A DNA stretch of 64,000 bases from Rathayibacter caricis DSM 15933 (GCF_003044275.1 NZ_PZPL01000001.1:248001-312000); one strand, 5' to 3'; shown: positions 1-11,849, numbered from the stretch's first letter. Notes: a model not told the origin generated them from the sequence alone. Numbers and translations: made by a program.

Positions 1-393
1 CACGATCCCGTGGGAACGTGCCGCGCCAAGGTCGACACGAAGAAGCCCGCGCCCGTCTCCGGCAGCACCGGAGTCAGCCTGCCCCCCGGCTGCTCCGCCC
101 AGCTGTCCAAGCTCGGCGGCACCACGGTGCTGCTCCCCGTGTACTCCGACAAGGGCGGGACCGGATCGGGCGGCTGGTACACGATCAGCGGATTCGCCGC
201 TTTCCAGGTGCTCGGCTGGAACTTCCCCGGGATGAGCTGGAACAACCAGACCTATCCGGGGGCGGGATGCAAGGGGACGTGCAAGGGACTCATCGGGAAG
301 TTCGTCACGTTCGTCTCGCTCGACGCCGCGTTCACCCGGGGTAGCCCGGATCTCGTGGATCTCGGCACCTCCATCATCACCCTGACGGACTAG
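1..393 (+). CDS. TadE/TadG-like pilus assembly protein, 3' part
   Basis: The gene is already open at the window edge; 130 codons remain before the TAG stop. The visible part is the C-terminal domain of actinobacterial TadE/G-like proteins: a short stretch ending in GFAAFQVLGW, a loop with two Cys (GCKGTCKG), then a strand-rich end. In the family an N-terminal membrane helix lies upstream, outside this window. It is the first visible gene of a tad operon, 13 bases before cpaB. The family is thought to act in assembly of Flp pili at the membrane. The assignment leans heavily on context, since the diagnostic N-terminus is missing. Confidence 0.6.
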   Translation, partial: HDPVGTCRAKVDTKKPAPVSGSTGVSLPPGCSAQLSKLGGTTVLLPVYSDKGGTGSGGWYTISGFAAFQVLGWNFPGMSWNNQTYPGAGCKGTCKGLIGKFVTFVSLDAAFTRGSPDLVDLGTSIITLTD

Positions 394-406
394 GAACCCC
401 CGCCCC

Positions 407-1123
407 GTGAAGCTCCGCATCCTCTTCGCGATCCTCGGATTCGTGCTCGCCGTCGTCGGCGTGATGGCCGTGACCCTCTACGCGCGCGGTGCGGACCAGC
501 GTGCCGTGGCGGATCAGCGGCCGGTCGACGTCCTCGTGCTCTCCCGCGATGCCCCGGCGGGCACCCCGGCCGACCAGCTCTCGCCGTACCTCGAGGTGAA
601 GGCCCTGCCCGAGGTCGCCGTCGCTCCCGGTGCGGCGACGACTCTCGACGGGCTGGGAGGCCTGGTCACGTCGATCGATCTGGTGACGGGCGAGCAGCTG
701 CTGGTCTCGCGGATGGTCTCGCCGGACGCCCTCGAGGTCCCCGGTCGCGTCGACGTGCCGCCCGGACTGCAGGAGGTGACCGTCCTCCTGAGCCCCGAGC
801 GCGTCGTCGGCGGCGGCCTCGCGGCAGGCGACACGGTGGGCGTGATCTTCTCCAGGATCGGGACCGGTCAGACGCACATGCGCCTCCAGAAGGTCCTCGT
901 CACCACGATCCAGGGCCTCGATTCGCCGTCCGAGGAGGCGGACGCCAGCGGCGTCGCTCCGATCCCCGAGGGCTCGGTCTACGTGACCCTCGCGGTCACC
1001 GCGTCCGACGCGGAACTGGTCGTCAATGCCGCGGAGTTCAATCTGATCTGGCTGACCAAGGAGCCCCTCGACGCGGACCCGAACGGCACGCGCGTCGTGA
1101 CCCCCGAGGACCTCTTCCGATGA
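407..1123 (+). CDS. cpaB: Flp pilus assembly protein CpaB/RcpC (SAF domain)
   Basis: A 238-residue protein starting at GTG, with one N-terminal membrane segment (about residues 4-25) followed by a SAF-type domain (about 38-100) containing the typical line of prepilin-associated factors that protect or guide pilus subunits. The rest is a strand-rich RcpC/CpaB domain. In Tad systems CpaB is an extracytoplasmic factor of the secretion complex and may bind cell wall. It overlaps the next gene by 4 bases (ATGA), indicating co-translation with cpaE. Recognition rests on the N-terminal architecture plus its position before CpaE and CpaF. Confidence 0.8.
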   Translation: MKLRILFAILGFVLAVVGVMAVTLYARGADQRAVADQRPVDVLVLSRDAPAGTPADQLSPYLEVKALPEVAVAPGAATTLDGLGGLVTSIDLVTGEQLLVSRMVSPDALEVPGRVDVPPGLQEVTVLLSPERVVGGGLAAGDTVGVIFSRIGTGQTHMRLQKVLVTTIQGLDSPSEEADASGVAPIPEGSVYVTLAVTASDAELVVNAAEFNLIWLTKEPLDADPNGTRVVTPEDLFR

Positions 1124-2301
1124 CCCGCTTCCTCGCGGTCACCGACTCCGCCTCCTTCGTCGACCGCGTCGCGGCGGCCCTCGTCGGCGACGACGGCTCC
1201 GGCGTGACCGCCGTGCCCGCCGAAGCGACGGGCCTGCGTCCCGAGGCGATCCTCCCTCCGCCCGGCGAGGAGCCGATCGACGTGGTCCTGATCGGCCCCG
1301 GGATCGAGCGCACCGCCGCGCTGCGCTTCGCCGCCGCGCTCGACACAGCCTTCCCGCGGATCACCCTCGTGCTCGTCGACGACCCCGATCCCGAGCTCGC
1401 TGTCGCCGCGATGCGCGCCGGCGTCCGCGACGTGATCGCCCCCGATGCGGACGCTGACGCCCTCGGCGAGGTGCTGCGCCGCTCGAGCCGCGCGGCCCAG
1501 GCCCGGATCGGCGATCGCCCGGCGGCCCGGAGCGGCCCGCAGCGCAAGGTCGTCGTCGTCCTGTCCCCCAAGGGCGGAGTGGGCAAGACCACGCTCTCGG
1601 TCAACCTCGCCGTCGCCCTCGGCCGCGTCGCTCCGCTCTCGACCGTCCTGGTCGACCTCGACGCGCAGTTCGGCGACGTCGCGAGCGCTCTGGGCCTGGA
1701 TCCGGTGCACACGCTCCGCGACGCCGTCGGGGCGGCGGCCGCGTCCGATCTCCTCGTCCTCAAGGCCTACCTCGCCGTGCACGAGGCCGGCTTCTACTCC
1801 CTGAGCGCGCCCAAGGACCCCGCCGACGCCGACCGCATCTCCTCGGACGCCGTCTCGCACCTGCTCCGCCAGCTGTCCTCCGACTTCGCCTACGTCGTCG
1901 TCGACACGTCCGCCGGCCTCACCGACCACACCCTCGCCGCACTCGAGATCGCGACCGACGCCCTCTTCGTCACGGCGATGGACGTCCCCGGCGTCCGGGG
2001 GCTCCGCCGCGAGCTCACCGTGCTCGAGGAGCTGGGCCTCCTGCCCGAGAACCGCCACCTGGTGGTGAACCTCGCCGAGAAGAAGTCGGGCATCACGGTC
2101 AAGGACATCGAGGCCACCGTGCGGATGTCCGTCACTGCCGTCGTGCCGCGATCGGCCGACCTCGCGCTCTCGGTCAACATGGGGCAGCCGCTGCTGCTCT
2201 CGAAGCGCCGCTCCCGAGCCGCCGTGCTGCTCGGCAGGCTCGCGGGCTCGTTCACCGGCGCGGTCGGCACGGCCCCGCGCAGAAGGGTCAGGATCCAGTG
2301 A
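1120..2301 (+). CDS. cpaE: CpaE/TadZ-like ParA-family ATPase
   Basis: 393 residues. The first 130 form a degenerate receiver-like domain (VVLIGPGIERT and similar strands); the rest is a ParA/MinD-type ATPase with the deviant Walker A KGGVGKTT at about residues 151-158 and VDLDAQFGD just after. TadZ/CpaE proteins localise the Tad secretion machine at the pole or at sites on the inner membrane. The ATG overlaps cpaB by four bases, and the 3' end overlaps cpaF (GTGA). The receiver-like domain lacks an obvious full phosphorylation pocket, as is usual for TadZ. Confidence 0.88.
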   Translation: MTRFLAVTDSASFVDRVAAALVGDDGSGVTAVPAEATGLRPEAILPPPGEEPIDVVLIGPGIERTAALRFAAALDTAFPRITLVLVDDPDPELAVAAMRAGVRDVIAPDADADALGEVLRRSSRAAQARIGDRPAARSGPQRKVVVVLSPKGGVGKTTLSVNLAVALGRVAPLSTVLVDLDAQFGDVASALGLDPVHTLRDAVGAAAASDLLVLKAYLAVHEAGFYSLSAPKDPADADRISSDAVSHLLRQLSSDFAYVVVDTSAGLTDHTLAALEIATDALFVTAMDVPGVRGLRRELTVLEELGLLPENRHLVVNLAEKKSGITVKDIEATVRMSVTAVVPRSADLALSVNMGQPLLLSKRRSRAAVLLGRLAGSFTGAVGTAPRRRVRIQ

Positions 2302-3710
2302 GCCTCGCCGAACGCCTCGCCTCCAAGCACGCCGAGCGCGACGCGCCCTACGTGCCGGTCGCCGCGCCGCTCCCCCCTGCCGCGCCCGAACCGGACCCCG
2401 AGCCGCAGGAGGACGAGCGCGCGCGGGAGGACGGACTGCTCGCCCTCAAGAGCCGGGTCGGCGACGAGCTCTTCCGCCGGATGGGGTCGAGGCTCAACGA
2501 CCCCACGCTCGCCGAGGCCGACCTGCTCGGCCAGGCCCGCGAGATCCTCGGCGAGATCGTCGACGCCGAGTCCGCCCCGCTCACGCCCGAGGAACGGCAG
2601 CGGCTCGTCGCACAGATCGCCGACGACGTGCTCGGCTTCGGCCCCCTGCAGCCGCTGCTCGACGACCCGACCCTCACCGAGATCATGGTGAACGGGCACG
2701 AGCAGATCTTCGTCGAGCGCAGTGGCCGCCTGACGCTGAGCGGCACGCGGTTCCGCTCGGAGGCGCAGCTGCGCGCCGTGATCGAGAAGATCGTCACCCG
2801 CGTGGGGCGCCGCATCGACGAGTCGTCGCCGCTGGTCGACGCCCGGCTCGAGGACGGCTCGCGCGTGAACGCCGTCATCCCGCCGCTCGCGGTGAACGGC
2901 TCGTCCCTCACCATCCGCAAGTTCTCCCGTGATCCGCTCACCGTGTCCGACCTCGTCGGCTTCGGCTCCGTGACACCCGAGATGGCCGAGCTGCTCGACG
3001 CCTGCGTGCGCGCGCACCTCAACATCATCGTCTCGGGCGGCACCGGCACGGGCAAGACGACCCTGCTCAACGTGCTCTCCTCCTTCATCCCCCACGGCGA
3101 GCGCATCATCACCATCGAGGATGCGGTCGAGCTGCAGCTGCAGCAGTCGCACGTGGTGCGGCTCGAGAGCCGCCCGGCGAACATCGAGGGCCGCGGCGAG
3201 GTCTCGATCCGGGAGCTGCTGCGCAACTCCCTCCGGATGCGCCCCGATCGCATCGTGGTCGGCGAGTGCCGCGGCGGCGAGGCGCTCGACATGCTGCAGG
3301 CGATGAACACCGGGCACGACGGCTCGCTCTCGACCGTGCACTCCAACTCCCCGCGCGACGCGATCGCCCGTCTCGAGACGCTCGTGCTGATGGCGGGGAT
3401 GGATCTGCCGCTGCGGGCGATCCGCGAGCAGATCGCGTCGGCCGTCGACGTGATCGTGCAGCTCACCCGCATGCGCGACGGCAGCCGCCGGGTCACGCAC
3501 GTCACCGAGGTGCAGGGCATGGAGGGGGACGTGGTCGTGCTACAGGACGCCTTCGTCTTCGACTACGCGGGAGTCGACGCCTCGGGTCGGATCCAGGGCG
3601 GCCCGGTCGCGACCGGCGTCCGGCCCCGGTTCCTCGACCGCTTCGCCGAGCTGGGCATCACGGTCTCGCCGCGGGTGTTCGCCCAGCCCGTGCCGGGTGA
3701 GCGCCGATGA
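2298..3710 (+). CDS. cpaF: CpaF/TadA secretion ATPase
   Basis: 470 residues, GTG start overlapping cpaE by four bases. A charged, Pro-rich N-terminus leads into a type II/IV secretion ATPase with FGPLQPLL, the DIMVNG-like line (TEIMVNG), Walker A GGTGTGKTT at about 248-256, an Asp box, Walker B-like RIVVGECRGGEALDML and a His box (GHDGSLSTVHSN). This hexameric ATPase powers extension (and in Caulobacter also retraction) of Flp pili. It is followed by TadB with another ATGA overlap. Confidence 0.93.
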   Translation: MSLAERLASKHAERDAPYVPVAAPLPPAAPEPDPEPQEDERAREDGLLALKSRVGDELFRRMGSRLNDPTLAEADLLGQAREILGEIVDAESAPLTPEERQRLVAQIADDVLGFGPLQPLLDDPTLTEIMVNGHEQIFVERSGRLTLSGTRFRSEAQLRAVIEKIVTRVGRRIDESSPLVDARLEDGSRVNAVIPPLAVNGSSLTIRKFSRDPLTVSDLVGFGSVTPEMAELLDACVRAHLNIIVSGGTGTGKTTLLNVLSSFIPHGERIITIEDAVELQLQQSHVVRLESRPANIEGRGEVSIRELLRNSLRMRPDRIVVGECRGGEALDMLQAMNTGHDGSLSTVHSNSPRDAIARLETLVLMAGMDLPLRAIREQIASAVDVIVQLTRMRDGSRRVTHVTEVQGMEGDVVVLQDAFVFDYAGVDASGRIQGGPVATGVRPRFLDRFAELGITVSPRVFAQPVPGERR

Positions 3711-4639
3711 TGGCGGTCCTGGGCGCCGTGCTCTGCTACGCCGCGGTGCTCGTCGTGGTCTTCGGAGTGCTCGCCTCCTCCCGCCCCCGGCTGCCGATCG
3801 AGCGTCGGCGCCCGGATGCGGGAGCAGAGGACTCCGGTCTGACCCAGCTCACCCGCTCGACGAGCGAGGTGATCTCGGCGGCGCTGCTGAAGCAGGGCTG
3901 GACGGAGCGGCTGACGGGAGCCCTGCGCGACGCGGGCCTGAAGAAGTCCCCCTCCGAGCTGCTGATCCTCGTGTCGGCCGCCGTCGTCGTGGCGTTCCTG
4001 CTCGGTCTGCTCGCGGGATCCGCGATCCTGGGCGTCCTGCTCGTCGTCGTCGTCCTCGGCGGTGCGGTCGTGCTCCTCCGCACGCTCGCGGATCGACGGC
4101 GGCGCCGCTTCGCCGATCAGCTCGACGGCACGCTCCAGCTGCTCGCGAGCGGCCTGCGCGCGGGTCACTCGCTGCTCCGCGCGATCGACGCGGCCTCGCG
4201 GGAGTCGGAGTCGCCGACCGCCGAGGAGTTCGCGCGCGTCGTCAACGAGACGCGCCTCGGCCGCGACCTGAACGTGTCGCTCGCCCAGATGGCCGAGCGC
4301 ATGCGGAGCGAGGACCTGAGCTGGGTCGGGCAGGCGATCGGCATCCACCGCGAGGTCGGCGGCGACCTGGCCGAGGTGCTCGACCAGGTCGGCCACACGA
4401 TCCGCGAGCGCAACCAGATCCGCCGCCAGATCTCGGCGCTGGCCGCCGAGGGCAAGATGTCGGTCTACATCCTGATGGCGATGCCGTTCGCGGTGATCGG
4501 CATCCTCTCCCTCACCAGTCCCTCCTATGTGGCGAAGTTCACCGAGCACTGGCTGGGCTTCGTCCTGATGGTGGTCGCCGCGATCATGTTCGTGATCGGC
4601 GGTCTCTGGATGCGCCGCGTCATCAGCTTCAAGTTCTGA
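3707..4639 (+). CDS. tadB: TadB, inner-membrane platform protein (T2SS F family)
   Basis: 310 residues. A membrane helix at the N-terminus, a helix pair near residues 85-125, the cytoplasmic T2SSF domain (LLASGLRAGHSLLRAID, about 145-165), and two C-terminal membrane helices. TadB and TadC form the membrane platform on which the CpaF motor acts. The ATG overlaps the cpaF stop by four bases. The next gene tadC starts 11 bases downstream after an AGGAG sequence. Confidence 0.9.
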   Translation: MMAVLGAVLCYAAVLVVVFGVLASSRPRLPIERRRPDAGAEDSGLTQLTRSTSEVISAALLKQGWTERLTGALRDAGLKKSPSELLILVSAAVVVAFLLGLLAGSAILGVLLVVVVLGGAVVLLRTLADRRRRRFADQLDGTLQLLASGLRAGHSLLRAIDAASRESESPTAEEFARVVNETRLGRDLNVSLAQMAERMRSEDLSWVGQAIGIHREVGGDLAEVLDQVGHTIRERNQIRRQISALAAEGKMSVYILMAMPFAVIGILSLTSPSYVAKFTEHWLGFVLMVVAAIMFVIGGLWMRRVISFKF

Positions 4640-4650
4640 GGAGCTGTCCC

Positions 4651-5508
4651 GTGCTGATCGCGTCCCTCTGCCTGCTGGCGGCGCTCCCCCTGCTGTTCGC
4701 CGCTCTCGCGCCGGCCGGTGACGAGCGCACCGCGGCCCGGCGCAACCTGACCCAGGGCCTCGTCGAGGAGACGGTCGACGCCCGCTCGACGGCCGAGCGG
4801 CTCGAGCGGATCGCCCAGCGGCTCCTGCCGCCCGGGGCCCTCGCACGGCTCGACCGCCTGCATGCGCACGCCGGGCGCCCCGCCGGGTGGCCGCTGGGCC
4901 GGGTCGTCCTGGCCAAGCCGCTCCTGCTGCTCGTCGCGGCGGCAGCCGGATTCCTCGTCCTCGTCCGGCAGCCGCCGCCGATCCTCGTCCTGCTGATCCT
5001 CGTGGTTGTGATCGTCGCCTACTTCGTGCCCGACCTCCTCCTGCACAGCCGCGGTCTCGAGCGGCAGGCGGCGATCGGCCTCGAGCTGCCCGACACCCTC
5101 GACCAGATGCTGATCGCCGTCGAGGCCGGGCTCGGCTTCGAGGCCGCCATGGCCCGCGCGGGCGACAACGGCAAGGGGCCGCTCGCCGAGGAGCTGGTGC
5201 GCACCCTGCAGGACATGCGCGTGGGCATGACCCGCCGCGACGCGTACCGCGCACTGGAGCTGCGGACGTCGGTCCCGGATCTGCGCACCTTCGTCCGCGC
5301 GATCGTGCAGGCCGACGCGTACGGCGTCTCGGTCAGCGCGGTGCTGCGCACGCAGGCGCAGGAGATGCGCCTGAAGCGGCGGATGCGCGCCGAGGAGAAG
5401 GCGATGAAGATCCCGGTCAACATCCTCTTCCCGCTCATGCTCTTCATCCTCCCGGTCCTCTTCATCGCGGTGCTGGGGCCGACCATCATCTCGTTCGTGA
5501 CGATGTGA
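4651..5508 (+). CDS. tadC: TadC, inner-membrane platform protein
   Basis: 285 residues from GTG at 4651, preceded by GAGGAG that overlaps the tadB stop; longer in-frame extension would run over tadB and is rejected. The protein starts with a hydrophobic helix, has a second pair near residues 90-125, a T2SSF domain (LDQMLIAVEAGLGFEAAM) and a C-terminal helix. It is the partner of TadB. It is the last tad gene here: no Flp pilin gene follows, so the pilin and TadE genes presumably lie left of the window. Confidence 0.9.
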   Translation: MLIASLCLLAALPLLFAALAPAGDERTAARRNLTQGLVEETVDARSTAERLERIAQRLLPPGALARLDRLHAHAGRPAGWPLGRVVLAKPLLLLVAAAAGFLVLVRQPPPILVLLILVVVIVAYFVPDLLLHSRGLERQAAIGLELPDTLDQMLIAVEAGLGFEAAMARAGDNGKGPLAEELVRTLQDMRVGMTRRDAYRALELRTSVPDLRTFVRAIVQADAYGVSVSAVLRTQAQEMRLKRRMRAEEKAMKIPVNILFPLMLFILPVLFIAVLGPTIISFVTM

Positions 5509-5526
5509 CCCCCTCCCCTCCAATTT

Positions 5527-5555
5527 CGAGTGGCTACTCGACATTGTGGTAGCGT
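5527..5555 (+). promoter_or_regulatory. Inverted repeat and possible -10 box upstream of lacZ
   Basis: CGAGT (5527-5531) and ACTCG (5536-5540) form a perfect inverted repeat with a four-base gap, 19 bases after the tadC stop. TAGCGT at 5550-5555 could be a -10 box. An operator for a sugar-responsive repressor is one reading; a weak terminator of the tad operon is another. No -35 box is convincing. Confidence 0.3.
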
Positions 5556-5602
5556 CCAGAACGGCGCAGCCGCCCGCGGCGGCGCCCCACACGACGACGT
5601 GA

Positions 5603-8704
<3,102 letters not shown>

Positions 8705-8727
8705 GCACGCAGTCGTCCCTGAACCAC

Positions 8728-8765
8728 GGAACGCCCGCGGGACCTCGTCGTCCCGCGGGCGTTCC
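8728..8765. terminator. Strong bidirectional hairpin between convergent genes
   Basis: A perfect 16-bp stem (arms 8728-8743 and 8750-8765) closed by a six-base loop lies between the convergent lacZ and the secreted-protein gene. It lacks a clear T-run, as is common in high-GC actinobacteria, and could serve both strands. Confidence 0.75.
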
Positions 8766-8797
8766 GCGTCCTGACCGGCGTTCCCGCCGGCGTCGGG

Positions 8798-10267
8798 TCA
8801 CTCCTGCGTCTGGTGAGGGAGCGGTCCGCCGATGAAGAGGTCGTCGTACTCGCGGCGGCGGCGGATCACGATGTTCGCGATGACGATCGCCAGGATCACG
8901 GCCACCAGCGCGCCCGCGCCGATCGTCAGAGCCACTCCGGCCGTCTGCCCGGAGGCCTCGGTGGAGGGGAGCACCGGCTCGGCGCCGGCGGTCGCGATCG
9001 CGATGCCGCAGACCTGCGCCGCGTCGGGCAGATCGGCCGAGACGCCGTCCACGGGGTAGCCGACCGTCACGGCGGCGGTGCGCCCGGAGGCGGTCCCCGT
9101 CGCGACGAGGCAGTAGACCGGAGCGGTGGGCGTCGCCACGATCGCGTCGCCCAGCACGAGGTCCGACCAGCCGAGGTCGTCGACCCGGACCGACAGCGCG
9201 CCGACCGCGAGGTCCGCCTTCACACCGGTGGGCGTGACCGCGGCGATCGTCACGGCCTCGCCGGAGTCGAAGCCCCAGACCGCGCCGCGGGGAGCGCCGG
9301 TCTCGGTGCCGGAGCCGTCGCGAGGCTCGACGAGGACCCCCGGCCCGGTGGAGGCCACGAGCGAGAAGGTGGTCGAGGCGGTGGAGCCGCGGTCGCCGGT
9401 CACGGTGATCGAGTACTCGCCCGTCGCCGACAGCGCTGAGGCCGGCACGGTGGCCGAGCCGGTGCTGGTCGTCGCGCCGTCCTGGCGGTCGTCGCCGGTC
9501 AGCGGAGTCTCGGTGCCGTCGGGCGCGCGCAGCACGCCCGTCGCGCTCTCGCCGCGCTGGAATCCGGCGTAGGCGGCACCCACACCGTAGAAGCGGGCGA
9601 GGTCGACCGTCAGCGCGCCCGGGTCCACTCCCGCGTCGCGGGTGAGGTAGACCGAGACGGCGGGAGCCGCGGACTCGGCGACCGGCTGGCCCTCGGCGAC
9701 CGGAGCAGGCGCCGCGGCCGGGTCGGCGGCGGAGGTCGAGAGCAGGGTGCGTCCGGGAGCGGACGGCCGCGGAGCCGTCGTGCCGGCCTCGGTGGTGGCG
9801 GTGCCGCCGGTGGTCCCCCCGGCCGGGGCCTGCGGCTGCGCGGGCTGATTCGGCTGGGCGGGCTGGTTCGGCTGCGCGGGCTGGGCCGGCTGCGTCGGCT
9901 GCGAGGGCTGCTCCGGCGCCGGCTGCTCCGGCTGGGTCGGCGTGCTCGGCTGCGGCTGGGGCTGCGTCGGCGTGGTCGGCTCCGGCTCGGACGGAACGCC
10001 CGGCACCTCGGGCGCCGGCTCCTCGGAGGGCACGCTCGGCACGGTCGGCTGCTCCGGCTCGGGCTCCGGCTCGACGACCGGCGGCACCTCCTCGACGGGC
10101 GGGACGACCGGCGCGACCACCGGAGCGAGGACCGGCTCCGTGACCGCGGGCGCCGAGACTCCGGGCACCAGCTCGGTCGCCTGGGCGGCGGCGGGCAGCG
10201 CGAGGCCGGCGACGAGCGCGGCCAGGACGAGCGCGGAGGCCGCGGTGCGGCGTCGCTGACGTGACAT
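8798..10267 (-). CDS. Secreted, membrane-anchored Pro/Gln-rich surface protein
   Basis: 489 residues from ATG at 10267, preceded by GGGAGGAA. An Arg-rich n-region and hydrophobic core ending in AAAQA make a signal peptide (about 1-30). Residues from about 35 to 160 are low complexity, first Val/Pro/Glu-rich, then runs of QPAQPNQP. Two Ig-like stretches follow. Near the end is LPSTE (433-437), a hydrophobic helix and four Arg, then 17 more residues. This resembles a cell-wall anchor with an altered sorting motif, but the long tail after the Arg run fits a plain membrane anchor better. Its function is unknown; the Pro-rich part would span the wall and expose the folded domain. Confidence 0.7.
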   Translation of the reverse strand: MSRQRRRTAASALVLAALVAGLALPAAAQATELVPGVSAPAVTEPVLAPVVAPVVPPVEEVPPVVEPEPEPEQPTVPSVPSEEPAPEVPGVPSEPEPTTPTQPQPQPSTPTQPEQPAPEQPSQPTQPAQPAQPNQPAQPNQPAQPQAPAGGTTGGTATTEAGTTAPRPSAPGRTLLSTSAADPAAAPAPVAEGQPVAESAAPAVSVYLTRDAGVDPGALTVDLARFYGVGAAYAGFQRGESATGVLRAPDGTETPLTGDDRQDGATTSTGSATVPASALSATGEYSITVTGDRGSTASTTFSLVASTGPGVLVEPRDGSGTETGAPRGAVWGFDSGEAVTIAAVTPTGVKADLAVGALSVRVDDLGWSDLVLGDAIVATPTAPVYCLVATGTASGRTAAVTVGYPVDGVSADLPDAAQVCGIAIATAGAEPVLPSTEASGQTAGVALTIGAGALVAVILAIVIANIVIRRRREYDDLFIGGPLPHQTQE

Positions 10268-10453
10268 GGATGTTCCTCCCCGTCGGAGTGCTGAGTGCAC
10301 CCCGGATGCGGGGAGCGGCGGTCCCCGCAAAGAGACTATGCGGATCCATGCCCCACTCGTCGGCCAGTCCGTCCCCCGTGTGTGGGGTTCACCGCAACGA
10401 TCCGGTCACGGACGCGTGTCGGTTCGGGACGGGTCGCCGTCAGACCCCGCCGC

Positions 10454-10756
10454 TCAGACCTCGAAGTCGACGCAGGCCCGCTCGCGCACGAGCGGCCGGA
10501 TGAAGCCCGCGACGCGGCGGTGCTCCGGGTGCTCGACGTAGATGTTGAGCGCGTCGGCGTCGGCGTAGTCCGCGATCAGCACCATGTCGAAGTTGTCCTT
10601 CGGGAACAGGGTGTTCTTCCCGATCGTCATCGACTCGATCTCGGGGATGATCGGCAGCAGCCCGCGCAGCGCCTCCGAGATCTGCTCGGTGTGCTCGGCC
10701 CGTTGCGCGGGGTCGACGGCGTTCAGCTTCCAGGCGACGACGTGGCGGACGGTCAT
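10454..10756 (-). CDS. Dabb-family (stress-responsive A/B barrel) protein
   Basis: 100 residues. Begins TVRHVVAWKL and contains the Dabb hallmark pattern of a short alpha+beta barrel (FDMVLIADYADADALNIY, HPEHRRV). Members form dimeric barrels; many have unknown substrates. The ATG overlaps the stop of the glutaredoxin-like gene (ATGA), so the two are co-translated. No catalytic residue can be assigned from sequence alone. Confidence 0.85.
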   Translation of the reverse strand: MTVRHVVAWKLNAVDPAQRAEHTEQISEALRGLLPIIPEIESMTIGKNTLFPKDNFDMVLIADYADADALNIYVEHPEHRRVAGFIRPLVRERACVDFEV

Positions 10757-11016
10757 GGGTGCTCCAGGAGGGCTCGGCGGAGGCGGACGGGGTCGATGCG
10801 CCAGTAGTTGTGGACTCGACCGTCGATCAGGAGGACGGGGATCTCCTCGACGAAGCGCTCGTGCAGCTCGGCGTCGTCCAGGATCGAGACCTCCGACAGC
10901 GAGACGGCCGGAGCGGCGGGCCCGAGGTCGGCGAGGACTCCCTGCACCACCGCGCGGGCGTCGTCGCAGAGATGGCAGCCGGGCTTCCCCACGAGAGTCA
11001 GCGCGATGTCCACCAT
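10753..11016 (-). CDS. Glutaredoxin-like protein (DUF836 family)
   Basis: 87 residues with a thioredoxin fold start and the redox motif CHLC at about residues 13-16 (GKPGCHLCDDA). The cis-Pro region is EIPVLLIDG. Short actinobacterial proteins of this type are thought to be dithiol reductants, possibly working with mycothiol, which the organism probably makes (see mshA). Transcription looks leaderless: TAAACT is six bases before the ATG. It forms a two-gene unit with the Dabb gene. Confidence 0.85.
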   Translation of the reverse strand: MVDIALTLVGKPGCHLCDDARAVVQGVLADLGPAAPAVSLSEVSILDDAELHERFVEEIPVLLIDGRVHNYWRIDPVRLRRALLEHP

Positions 11017-11028
11017 GCTCCCAGTTTA
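11017..11028 (-). promoter_or_regulatory. Leaderless-type promoter of the glutaredoxin gene
   Basis: On the minus strand TAAACT (11023-11028) ends six bases before the ATG at 11016, the spacing expected for a transcript beginning at the start codon. No separate ribosome binding site is needed. Confidence 0.55.
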
Positions 11029-11157
11029 GACGGGAGGCTCGGGCGGCCCGACCCCGCTGGCGCAGGCCGAACCGCGACAGGACCGCATCGCGCCCGAACG
11101 CAGACGAGCGCCCGATCCCGGTGGGGAGCGGACGCTCGAAGGGGAAGAGGCCGGGGC

Positions 11158-11256
11158 CTACTTCTTGTTGCGACGCTGGTGGCGAGTCTTGCGAAGCAGC
11201 TTGCGGTGCTTCTTCTTCGCCATACGCTTGCGACGCTTCTTGATAACAGAACCCAC
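11158..11256 (-). CDS. bS22 (AURKAIP1/COX24-type) mini ribosomal protein
   Basis: A 32-residue protein, too short for most gene finders: GTG start, GSVIKKRRKRMAKKKH, then RKLLRKTRHQRRNKK and a TAG stop. Twenty residues are Lys, Arg or His. This is the actinobacterial AURKAIP1/COX24-domain protein, identified as bS22 of the small ribosomal subunit in mycobacteria. A GTGAGG sequence precedes the start. It stands alone between the glutaredoxin unit and the ArsR gene, as is usual. Confidence 0.92.
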   Translation of the reverse strand: MGSVIKKRRKRMAKKKHRKLLRKTRHQRRNKK

Positions 11257-11399
11257 GAAGACCTCACAACGTTCAGGGGGGTCGACCGCCCGACGGACGG
11301 CCGCTTACGAGAAAATGCCTCACGCGAGCTTACACGACCGAGCGGGCGCCCGGGTCACGGCTTAGCAGACCCCCGACGCGGCGAGCGCCCCGACACGCG

Positions 11400-11849
11400 T
11401 CACTTCCGGATGCGCAGCGCCTCGGCGACCTTCGTCGCCCCCTCGCTCACCCCGCGCTGGATGTCCTGCACGACCGTGCTGACCTGGTGGGTCCGCTCCG
11501 CGATCGCCCGGCCCAGCGACTCCGCCCGGGCCGCGGCCGCCGCGTCGAGCAGCGCGGGCTCGTCCTCGGTCTCGAGGAACGGCATCAGCCAGTCCTCGAC
11601 CTCCTCCAGGGGCGAGTACTGCAGCGCGTAGAACCGGTGCTGCCCGCTCTCGCGCACGGTGACGAGTCCCGCGTCGCGCAGCACCTTGAGGTGCTTCGAC
11701 ACGGTGGGCTGGCTGAGCTCGAGGAGGGCGACGAGCTGCGAGACGCTGATGCCCCCGGCGCCCGACGGTCCCGCCTCCCTCTGCGCGCGCAGGAGGGAGA
11801 GGATGTCGCGGCGGGTGCCGTCGGCGATCACCGCGAAGATGTCCGGCAT
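11400..11849 (-). CDS. ArsR-family transcriptional regulator
   Basis: 149 residues from ATG at 11849. The winged helix begins at once (MPDIFAVIADGTRRDILSLL) with recognition helix VSQLVALLELSQPTVSKHLKVL and wing RESGQHRFYAL. No Cys is present, so it is not a classical thiol metal sensor. The C-terminal half is helical and acidic, perhaps for dimerisation. Transcription seems leaderless, with TACTCT (11856-11861 on the minus strand) six bases before the ATG. It is divergent from ktrB, so control of that gene is possible but unproven. Confidence 0.88.
   Translation of the reverse strand: MPDIFAVIADGTRRDILSLLRAQREAGPSGAGGISVSQLVALLELSQPTVSKHLKVLRDAGLVTVRESGQHRFYALQYSPLEEVEDWLMPFLETEDEPALLDAAAAARAESLGRAIAERTHQVSTVVQDIQRGVSEGATKVAEALRIRK

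Noticed and set aside
9830..9960. Periodic GC-rich repeats that could suggest a CRISPR array or VNTR
   Set aside because: They encode the Gln/Pro repeats of the secreted protein, have no spacers, and there are no cas genes.
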